Part shown: positions 54,763 to 64,000 of the stretch, one piece after another
Layout: each line of letters begins with the position of its first letter
How positions within the stretch are numbered: the stretch's first letter is position 1
NCBI RefSeq assembly: GCF_004337985.1
Contig: NW_021940933.1
Location: 26,523 to 90,522 of the forward strand
DNA: 64,000 nucleotides
Direction: 5' to 3'
Source: Pyricularia pennisetigena
Taxonomy: Eukaryota > Ascomycota > Sordariomycetes > Magnaporthales > Pyriculariaceae
Program-made: the position numbers and the translations under genes
Notes under the pieces: generated by a model
Told to the model about the DNA's origin: nothing
Seen by the model: only the letters and a program-made list of their open reading frames with translations
The model's database searches: none

Positions 54763-57700
54763 ATATTTTTTTATTTACCGCGTATTTTTACCAAAAAAAT
54801 CCAATTTTTTCGGAACGTGGTTACGTATTATTTCCGGAATTGGACCGAATTCCAAATTAAAAAATTGGTAATTTTCCAGGGGAAAAAAACGCCTGCGCCA
54901 AAACCTATTATTAGGGTTTTTAACGTGTTTATCGTACCGTAAAATATATAGGTGGTATTATTTAATAATAGTTAGGCCGTTTTTGGGGTGGTTTTCGTGG
55001 AAGATATACCGGCGGTAATAACAGTAATTTTAAACGGTTATCCCATTACGGGTATATATTTTATATCGTTTTTTAATAGCGCCGGCGCCGGCCAATAATT
55101 AATATAATATGCGGGCGGACCTCGGTCCAAATTAAAAAAAATTTTGTGTTTTTTTTTTTAAATAAATAAAACGTTGTATATTTTATCGCCATATTTTTTA
55201 CCGCGTTTATAAATTTCCCTGCACCTTGTATTATATGTCGTATAAATTTAAAAACGCTTTAAAACATTTAAATTTATTTAAGGAAAATAGTTTTGTAAAT
55301 CCGTCCGCAGGTATAAATTTAATTTCCAGGTAAATAATTGTAAAACTTTCCCGCGTATATTTTTATTTTATTTATATATTTTATATATTTACATGGCGCC
55401 AATTAATATTAATTTGTAAATTTTTATCGATTATTAAAAGAATGGTTTGTTTATAATTATAATAAAATTCCCATGGTTAATTTAAATTTAAACGTATATT
55501 ACGGAAAATCTGTTTAGATATTATAATTTTTTTAACCGTTTTGAATAAAACGTGCAATTTTATTTCCGTAATCGAGGTGGCTACCGTGGTTTGTTTAACT
55601 ACTTCCCAATTAATAACACCCCCGAATAAAATTATTACGTATTTTTTAAAAAAACTTTTAATTTTTAAATTATTTCCGAACAAAACGTTATTAATTATTA
55701 TTAAATATTAAATCGTTTAAATAATACCGTATTTAATTCCTAAAAACTTCGTTCCGTATAAATATTATAATACCCGTTTGGTTAACCGTTTGTAAAAAAA
55801 GTTCGGGTTGGTAAAAAACCGGGAAAATAAAAAAATTGCGTACGTAACGTTAAATTAAAATATAATAGCGGTATATAATATTAATCCAATTATTTCCTGG
55901 TATAATTTTATTTTTTTAAAAACGTTTTGTTTTTAAATTTTGGTATAATTTTTTTTGCAAACGATATTGTCAGGTAATTTTTATTTTCCGTAAATTTGAA
56001 ACGTATACCAATTTTTTTAATATAAAAATCGTATAATATTATTATTACGCGGCGTTTTTTATTTCGAAATATGCGCATTTCCAAAAACCAGAATAAAAGT
56101 CCTTTTTTTAATTCGTATTTCGTTTTCGACCCTGAAATTATAACCTTACCCTTTTTAGTATGTTTTTTGGAATAAAAAATAACGATATTATTTACAAAAA
56201 AAATTATAATAATCTTATTTTGTTTAAATACGTATATACAAAATTTGTTTTTTTACAGGTAATAGCCCCAAATTTTGCAGAATTTTTAAAAATCTTTTGT
56301 ATTGAAATTTGGGGGATTTTTTTATCCCGTAAAACGTTTTTCGTAATTTGAACGTAGTGTTTTTATTTTTAAAGCTTTTGGGAACGGTATAATATACGGG
56401 AAATTCCATATTTAACGTTGCGTTAAAAAACGCATTATTAATATTTATTTATTCCGTTTCCAAATCGAAATAAACTATTAGCGCAAATATTAATTTAAAA
56501 TTGCGCGTTACCAAAATCGTTACGTAAATATTTTTAAAAATATTGGGCGTTTATTAATTGTTTCGGATTATAAATCGTATTTTATACCGTTTTCAATATC
56601 CGTTTTTATCGAATTTATAAATAAAAACCCATATAAAGGGAATCGGCCTCGTTTTGCATTCGGATTTCGGTATTATTTCCCATATTTCTTTTTATTTAAA
56701 AATATCCCATTCCAAACGTGCCGTTTTTATAAATTGCATATAATTTGGGTAATTTAAAAACTTTTTCCAGGTTTTGGAAATTAATAATAAATTGTTTCGA
56801 TATAATTTAATTTTTAAATCCGGTTTTTTTTATTATATAATTGTTATAATAATTTCGTATAATATTTTATAATTGTAATTACCGCTTTTTAATATATTTT
56901 ATTAATTAGGTAAAAATATTATAATAATCAATATCCACGTTTCGAAATTCGGTACAAATATCCAATTTGCATTATATATTTAATTGGCAAATACGTTATT
57001 ATTTCCGTTTATTTAATTTTTCCCCACTGGCAATATTATATACGCAAAATTCGTGCTATTATTATCCCTTTTGCGCCTTTCGCGTTATATATTTCCCCCA
57101 TTTTGTTATTTGCGTAATTTTACATTTATTTCCAAAAACTTTGTAATTGGTTTCGTAACGCGTAATATTCGCCTAAATTCGTTTGCGCGCGTAAAACCCA
57201 TTTTTGGAAATTCCATCGTTCGTATAAAAAAACGGTTTATACGGGTAATTTATTAGGGGGTTAAAATTTAGGGGTTTTTGCACCCCCGGCCTTAAATTAA
57301 TCCGGCGAAAAATATTATAATGCCGTTTTAACCGTTGCGAAATCCGGTTTAATTTATTATATACGTTTTACCGGTTTCGGCGCATTTAATTTTTTATTGG
57401 GGTTTATTAATGCGAATAATGGAAATTTCGTATTATTTGGGGTGCGTACCCCAAAATTACATACATTATTTCCTATTTTGGGCGTTCCGTATTTATTTGC
57501 CAAAACCGTTGGGTATTTTAACGCTATTAAAATATAATTTTTGGATTTGTTAATTTTTAATACATATTTTCCAGGCGGTTCCGGCTAATTCGCCGTTTTA
57601 TTTGGAAACGGTCCATTTATAATTATTTCTACGGGTTTTTATTTTGCGTAAACTTTTATTTATTTGTCGGAAAATTCGTTTGCATTTTCCGCGTTTCGTT

Positions 57701-60700
57701 TATTTTATTACCGAATATTATTTACCTCCAAATTAAAAATAAATACGCCTAAATTTGGGGTAAATATTAATTTATTTTGTAATAAACCCAATTTTTCGGC
57801 AACGTTTATATTAATAATTTCCAAATTGGGTTTGTGGATTATATTAATTAACAGTTCGTATTTGTTAATTAATTTACCGGTTTTTTTGCTTTTTGTTTTG
57901 GTTTTTTATAAAAATAGGTTTTATTAAATCGAATATTACGTAAAATAATAATTTTGTCGAAAGACGGCACCCATATATGGTATATTTTGGTAATTTTATA
58001 ATTTACCAAATATTTAACGTGGGATTTTAGATTTGTTTTAAATATTACCCTATTTTATATTTTTATTTTGGCCGGATTTAATACGTACGTTTTGCAATTA
58101 CACGCTTAAATTCCTAACCAGTTTGGGCGCAAATCCTTTCTTAATTTAATATGCACAACCGGTATATAATATTTAAAAAATCGCTGGAATTATATTCAAA
58201 AAGTTTTATTCGAATTAACCCTTTTTTCATTTATTAAAAGGTTTATATTCATTAAATAGGTTGCGGCCATAATTATTTTTGGCCAAAAAATACTAGGTAA
58301 ATTGGTTGCTAAACGTATTTTTAATGCGCGCATAATTATTTTTTAACCTAAACGTTTTATTTAACCGTTAAATTCGTTGGTATTTGCTGGGGGAATTTTT
58401 ATTTTAATCCCCAAACTTTTGCAATGTCTTTAATAATATATACCTAACGTATATTATTAACGCGAATTTGTTATTATGGAAAAATTTAACCATTTGCAGG
58501 CCGTATTATTTTGTTAATTATTATTTAAACCCGAAAATGGTAATAACGAATTCGCTATTATTTTTCCCGGTAAACGGAATAACCGTTAAATAACCCGTAT
58601 ATTTATTTTTTAATAATAATAAATATTTGTAACCTATCCCTAATTTTTTAAAATGAAAAAAATTAAAATAAATTGTATAATACGGTTTGTAAAATCTTTC
58701 CCGTAAATGTTTCAAAATTACCGTTTTCCTATACGTTTGCGCGGACGTATTATATTTTAAAAATGCTGGTTTTTTGATTTTTATACTTTTAACCCGTTAA
58801 ATTAACGCGTTTAGCGCCTCCAGGCCGAAATGGCCGGCTTTTTTATACCAAATTAATAAATTATTTTTTTTTCGTCGTATATTTTTATGGAATTTTTTTT
58901 TATATGCGGGGAATTTTTATCCAACCGTTAATCGTTTCGGAAAAAATTACACCTGTAAAATTTACCGGTAACGTGGATGGGACGCGCAAATAATTAAGAA
59001 ATATTTTATATTGTAAAAAAATTATATTATTTCGTCGTTCCAATTTATATAATAAAATATTATTTTCCCTATTTTTTATGCGGATTATGTAATTTAACCC
59101 GTTATATTACACGTTTTTATTTTTGAAACGCGTTTTTAATATAATATTTATATGGAATCCCTTAATATACGCTATATTATTTAATTTTAATATTCGTTTT
59201 TCGGTTAGAATTCCTTTTATTATACGTATACCGTAATTGATAATTTTAACGTTTTGGGTACCGTATAATATTACAAGCGTATTATCTGTTTTTGGTTTAC
59301 GCAATAATCCGGGATCCAGCCGATCGGTATTATTTACCAAATAGATGGAGTAATAATTATCAAATAATATATTATTATAATATTTATTTTGGGACGTATT
59401 TATTAAAATAAAAACGTTTTTATTATAGTTATTAAATATTCGGAAACCCGGAAAATTTTTTCCAGGGTCGCGATATATTATTAAATATACGGCCGAGATT
59501 ATTGCGGGTATGTTTTTATTATTAAATATATTTTATTTTTTTCCATTCGTGGAATTCCAAAATACCGGGATCGTTCCAATTTGTAAAAATTTGGTTTTTA
59601 AATTTATCCAGCGTTTTTTTTAAAAACTTTTTAAATTTATTTGCATTCCGTTTAAAAAATTTTTTTGCGAGGTTATATAACAGAATTGATATTTTTTACG
59701 GTAATTAAAAATATATTATATTTGTAAATTTTCCAGGAATAGTATTTAACGCTATAAAGGTATTTATAATTTATCCAATTTTTATTTTATTCCCCGTTAT
59801 ACGTACGGGTCGAATTCCGGTTGCGTTTTTGCGAAAATCCGCCGAACGTCGCATATAATTTAGCGAAATTGCTTTTTCCGCCGATTAGGGGGTTAATAAT
59901 TTAATTATTAAACGCATTTTTAAATTACGTAAACGCGTAATTTAGGGTAACTTTGTAATTTGGTTTATTAAATTTGGTCCAAATATTTACAATCCAGAAA
60001 AATTGGAAACGTTTTCCCGTTTTTATAAAATCCCGGATCGCTAAGTTTTTTTCGAAATTAATTATCCGGTATATAAAACCTTTTTTATATACCGTATTAT
60101 AAATTTTAAACCAATTGGTTTTATCGTTCGTGGTACGCGTTAATACTAATACCGTACGGTAATTTTTAATGGCCTGTTTTTTAACATATAATTTTAAAAA
60201 TGCAAAATTTTTTTTAACCGTTTTAATAATTTTTTGGAAAATATTCCAACCGTTACGGTATATTATAAATAAAATAATATTAAAATAAATGGGATCGGTA
60301 TTTTTAAAAACCCATTAATATAATAAATTCATTTTTTTAAATTTCTCGTTTATATAATTATTTAGCATTTTTTTTACGCGTTATTTTTACGGCGTTTTTT
60401 ATTTTGGAGGGAATAGGGTTTTTGGGTACAACCGGTTTTTTAATATTTTTAAAAACGGTCTGGTAATTTTCCCGGAATTTTGCGGCGTATTTTCGAAAAA
60501 TTTGTTTTTTTTAAATAATATTATTATTTTAAATTTTAAAATAAATTTCGTATATTATTTGTTTTATATATTCAAACGATTCGGTAACGGTTTCGGAAAA
60601 TTTTTAAAACGTTACGAATTTTTCGAAGGTTTGTCGGTCGGAATTTACCAATTTTTAAATGCGGAAAATTTCGGTATTTTGTCGGTAAATTTTAAATTAT

Positions 60701-60916
60701 TTAAACCATCCAATTTGTAAATTTAAAACGTTTTCTAATTTTTGAAATTTTTTATTATAATTTATAATAAACGTTGGGGGTTTTAAAAAAATAGGGGGTA
60801 TTTTTAAAAATAACCCAATGGTTTCAAAAAAAAGGTATAAATAATTGTTATAAACGTTAATAATGTGATTTTATTTTCGCAATTTGCGTAAAATAAAAAT
60901 TGCAATAATTTATTGC

Positions 60917-61105
60917 TGTACCGGGTTTATAATTGACGCACATTTACGTATATATACAGCCAGATTTAATGGGTAGGAAAGCCATATATTGGTGTAGGTA
61001 ATATTATTTAAATTAAAACGCGTGTTGGAGCTTTTATCGTGCTTTTAACGCTAATTTAGCGTTTGTTTTTATGTGACGACAAAATCTATTTAATTATCTA
61101 ATGCA
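60917..61105 (-). repeat. Copia element LTR (right)
   Basis: Partner of 53235-53432, ending CTAATGCA. The right terminal inverted repeat of the host Fot1-like element follows within 30 bp. Confidence 0.75.
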
Positions 61106-61182
61106 ACAGTATTTCTATTTTTAAGGGTGGCGGTTGCAGGGGGGTGGCGGTTGCAGGGGGGTGGCGGTTGAGGGGTGTTTTA

Positions 61183-61600
61183 ACTTATATAAAAATACAT
61201 TTATTACTATATAAATAGCCTTACTTTTAAATTGTTTAATAGTAATTAAACTTTAGTTAACCTTAATATTTATTTGAGACCGACTATAATTTCACATTAA
61301 TTATTAAAAACCCCAATTACCCAGTTAAACGTTCATTTGCTTCAACCCACAATACGTTACCAAAAGGACAAATTAGCCCGATATTTTAATCGTAATAATA
61401 AAGTCCATTTTCCTTAGGTTACAATTATATCGGCACCTGGTTAATTCGCATAATATTATAAAATTAAAGGGTTATTTGGGGTGGGGTAAAATAATTATAT
61501 AATTTAATTTTGCTGCTTGTCGGCACTACGTTAAAATAGTTAGGTATATATTATATGAAATTCCCGGATTAATTTACGAGTAAACCTTACCAATTCCTTA
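61183..61600. other. AT-rich DNA, nothing assigned
   Basis: Lies outside the Fot1-like right end. No readable domain; probably degraded transposon sequence. Confidence 0.4.
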
Positions 61601-62469
61601 ATTTATCGCAATAGTTTTCAATTGTTAATAACATTTTTTACCCCTGCTTTATATTCCTAAACCCGTGCGGTATTTAACGTCTTGGCCTTTTCCCATAACG
61701 TCTCGCTTTTCGGTCGACCCTTCCATTCTACCAAGTAAGTTAACACCCCTATATTCCGGCCACCCCCGCATTCCGGCCGCCCTAAAAAATTAATGCGATT
61801 TACAATTTTACCTACGCAATCCCTATTTAATCGGTTAAATTTAGGACAGTAATATTATCCAATATTTTATTAAAAGGGGTTTTTTCCGGTAAATAAACTT
61901 CGTCCAGCCTTTCCACCCTCGTTTCCCTTTATGCGCGTTAAATTTGCCGAATAATTACGAAAATTTCGTTTGGATTAAGATAAACCTTTTTCTCTTTGGT
62001 AGGCCGTAATATTTCGATTTGTATTTTTAAAATTTCGATTTCCCGTTTTTATAAAACTATTTTAAAATCCTTTTAATCCTATATTTTCCGGAATTTCGGA
62101 AATAATAATTTTTAGCTAAAATTTATACCTGCAAATGGTTAAACCGACCGGAATTGGTTCTCTATATTTTTCGACCGTTTAGGAATTTCCTATATTATTT
62201 GGGAACGGGTTAAATTTGTATTCAAAAATAATCCGTTAACCCTATTATCGCTTGCAAATCAAAAATTGTAATTTTGGTGTTATTTGGGGCGTAAATTCGA
62301 ATTTTTAAAAAGCAGGGGGTTTAATAACGGTTTATTTATATTTAAAGGCCATAACCCCGTAATTTTAAACCCTGATTTGATATTCTTTTGGTGATAAGGC
62401 AATGTTTCGGGCCTTAAAATAACATTCCAGGAATAGGCGCTTTCCGGATACCGTCGATTCGGTTATAAT
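61601..62469 (-). mobile_element. RIPed Fot1-like transposase, C-terminal part
   Basis: The minus strand reads ITGLWPLNINKPLLNPLLF near 62340-62290, the block that also occurs at about 52690 on the plus strand, and further down WKGRPKSETLWEKAKTLNTA near 61720. It is interrupted upstream by the copia-type LTR at 62470. The N-terminal half is not in the window. Confidence 0.65.
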
Positions 62470-62652
62470 TGTTGGAATAATAGTTACTGCTATCGCATTT
62501 GGGCGTGTAAATGCACGCTAATTAGCATATATTACGTGCGATCCGAATTCCTAACTTCTTAGGCATCCACAATTCCGCACCACCTTTTCATTTCCTCCTG
62601 TAACCAAATTGCATTTTTTACTTTTTTTTGTACGATAAATAAGACAGATAAT
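62470..62652. mobile_element. Second copy of the copia-type LTR, cut by the chromovirus
   Basis: Matches 52242-52425 (TGTTGGAATAAT ... GACAGATAAT) and stops where the chromovirus LTR starts. Confidence 0.8.
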
Positions 62653-62845
62653 TGTGACATTTGGACCATAAGATCACCAGACCCTAATCCTGACCCCTGA
62701 CCAACGACCCACCAGGGTGATACCTTTATCTACGTCGCGTCAAGCTCAGAACTTTGTTTGTTTCCTTTCTTCTCCTCAGAGTAGAATCTTCGTCGATAGA
62801 TGCCAATAGACTAGCTTCCGTGCTATGCTTACCCTGGCCGTGACA
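62653..62845 (+). repeat. Chromovirus copy 2, 5' LTR
   Basis: 193 bp, same length and ends as the LTRs of copy 1 in opposite orientation. Confidence 0.93.
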
Positions 62846-63011
62846 CAATTCTACTCTCTAAAGAATCGCTGGCCTAGCGATTAACAAATAAGGCGCAACA
62901 AACTATCTTCACGCCGCTGGCGAGCGACGAAAATAAATCCGCACTCGACAGACCAGACCCGACCGGAGACTGACAAAGACGTCAACTTCAAACCCAGACC
63001 GACCCCAACCT

Positions 63012-64000
63012 ATGCCCAGGCTGAAGGACCATCCACCTGCGAGCAGGAAATCACAAAGGTTGATTTCGAACAAGACGGAGCAAACAGATCGCTCCACAGA
63101 CGACCCGACCCGACCAGAGAGTGAAACCGATTTCACGCCAAACACCGATTCCACCCTCGAAGACGAAATCGAAGTTGATTCACTTTCGAACACCGCGTGG
63201 CCTAGAATAGAAACGCCAGAGGAAAATATAGACGAATTCGAGTTTGCAGAAGCAAGGCATACAACGCCGGAAGCAAACCCCAATATGATGGCAGACGGAA
63301 ATGACCTAGCCAGCGAGATCGCTAGGCTACAGGCAGTTATCACACGCCTGCAAACCGAACGACAGAACAACCAACCGGAAGCCCGACAAGCCACACCCGA
63401 AAATAGCGCCTTTGGAGGCACCAGGTTCGAACCGACCGGCCTAGCCAGCAGGAAAGCATTTAAGCCGTACGGCCATAGCCAAGAAGCAGCCAACCCGCAC
63501 TACAGAGAAAGAGCCAAAAGTAGAGGATCAGATCCAGGTACATTTTCCGGCAGTTCAACCACTTTTGAACGATGGATTACGAAAATAGCAGATTATTTCG
63601 AAGAGGAAAACACAACCTTCCGAACTGAACGAAGCCGCATGGCAAAACTGTTCAGCCTGTTGGACGACCGACCAGCAACGATGCTGGAGACCAGATACAA
63701 TTCAGAGACCCAACCGTATTCATGCGTGGCAGAGATGATCCAGGTTTTGGCCACGGTGTACCATAACAGTAATCAAGCGTCCGAAGCATGGGAAAAACTA
63801 TCAAAAATGTATTTTGAATGCGGACCAGGTAATGACGTTTACAGTTTCATTGCCGAGGTGAATGCTCTTGCCGATAAAATTGGAGTACCAGCAGGAGAAC
63901 GCAAAACTACGCTGTGGCAACATATCCCGGCAGACCTCGATCACCGGCTGTTACGAGACAGCAAGGACCCCAGAATATCTTATGAAGAATTCGCAAATTT
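63012..64000 (+). CDS. Chromovirus Gag, partial (runs off the window)
   Basis: ATG 63012 (MPRLKDHPPASRKSQR) opens a frame without stops to the window end, 329 codons. It is the same Gag as at 36216-37589 with scattered changes (for example WPRIET for WPSIET, NIDEF for NLDEF, YRERAK for YSERAK). The zinc knuckle and frameshift site lie beyond the window. Confidence 0.92.
   Translation, partial: MPRLKDHPPASRKSQRLISNKTEQTDRSTDDPTRPESETDFTPNTDSTLEDEIEVDSLSNTAWPRIETPEENIDEFEFAEARHTTPEANPNMMADGNDLASEIARLQAVITRLQTERQNNQPEARQATPENSAFGGTRFEPTGLASRKAFKPYGHSQEAANPHYRERAKSRGSDPGTFSGSSTTFERWITKIADYFEEENTTFRTERSRMAKLFSLLDDRPATMLETRYNSETQPYSCVAEMIQVLATVYHNSNQASEAWEKLSKMYFECGPGNDVYSFIAEVNALADKIGVPAGERKTTLWQHIPADLDHRLLRDSKDPRISYEEFAN

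Larger units (their letters stand above)
53235..61105 (-). mobile_element. RIPed Ty1/copia retrotransposon nested in the Fot1-like element
   Basis: Direct repeats 53235-53432 and 60917-61105 (sharing AGATTTAATGGGTAGGAAAG and GCTAATTTAGCGTTTGT) are taken as LTRs. Between them the minus strand shows copia domains in order. Pre-integrase region: IAYIKGFHINIILKTRF, 59340-59107. Integrase: 58715-58521. Reverse transcriptase: LRKTFYGIKKSPKFQYKRFL, 56409-56224. RNase H: LFGGVINWEVVKQTTVATS, 55683-55477. Integrase before RT is the copia order. About 2 kb lies between RNase H and the 3' LTR. No target duplication is clear. Confidence 0.8.
51184..61180 (+). mobile_element. RIPed Fot1-like DNA transposon split by nested insertions
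   Basis: Terminal inverted repeats share CACCCCTTAACCGCCACC (left) and CACCCCTCAACCGCCACC (right, inverted), each just inside a TA dinucleotide (51182-51183, 61181-61182). Transposase remnants: RWNMDKAGIVKN, VTENGWTNN, ILEWLQTAFLPG, LLIFDGY (second Asp), LQPFDLSVFSVFKETYRRW, and NGWRAAGLW near 52670. Removing the solo LTR and the copia element inside leaves about 1.9 kb, normal for Fot1. Riddled with stops. Confidence 0.85.
62653..64000 (+). mobile_element. Chromovirus copy 2 (5' part, continues past the window)
   Basis: 5' LTR 62653-62845, then PBS ATTCTACTCT at 62848-62857, complementary to LTR 62778-62787 just as in copy 1. The LTR differs from copy 1 at about five sites, mostly transitions. 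It sits in RIPed DNA but is itself open. Confidence 0.92.

Noticed and set aside
48970..62652. Mitochondrial insertion or point centromere as the cause of high AT
   Set aside because: Readable NLR, Fot1-like and copia domains with transition-type damage explain the AT content as RIP.

Overview
The window comes from a filamentous ascomycete (Pezizomycotina, probably Sordariomycetes; the class is inference). The sequence shows short spliceosomal introns (about 60-95 nt), fungal gene families, and islands of very AT-rich DNA. Recognisable transposons and genes in those islands carry many C-to-T and G-to-A changes and stop codons, which is the signature of repeat-induced point mutation (RIP).

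Layout. (a) 1-27 kb, normal GC: a duplicated secreted cupin gene (1-1497 and 15036-16532), a pseudogene with one nonsense codon, a DDX60-like helicase whose 5' end is cut by a LINE tail, and three copies of a repeat that carries a coiled-coil/kinase-like gene. The same part holds a Fot1/pogo transposon, a dynamin fragment, and a BTB-ankyrin gene broken by one in-frame TGA. (b) 27-32 kb: a telomere-associated non-LTR retrotransposon with C2H2 fingers, reverse transcriptase and a restriction-like endonuclease, flanked by TTAGGG repeats and resembling the MoTeR/CRE type. (c) 32-38 kb: an intact Ty3/gypsy chromovirus. (d) 38-45 kb: a RIP-degraded Tad-like LINE, an alpha/beta-hydrolase pseudogene with RIP damage only on its LINE side, and a 1.25-kb palindromic foldback element. 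(e) 45-49 kb: a P450 gene and an IFI6-like small membrane protein. (f) 49-62.6 kb: a RIP desert holding an NB-ARC-TPR (NLR) pseudogene, then nested transposons: a Fot1-like element containing a solo copia LTR and a whole copia element. (g) 62.65-64 kb: the start of a second chromovirus copy.

Three single N bases (1498, 12445, 21174) each sit exactly at a repeat boundary, and two of them also cut genes. They look like assembly joins of unknown true gap, so gene order across them is not reliable. The genes do not form one pathway. The region reads as subtelomeric or accessory DNA where transposon insertion, RIP, RIP leakage and gene death can be seen side by side. The best leads are the telomeric retrotransposon and its opposing relic, the chromovirus with a readable -1 frameshift site and a self-priming primer-binding site, and the RIPed and un-RIPed copies of the same LINE.
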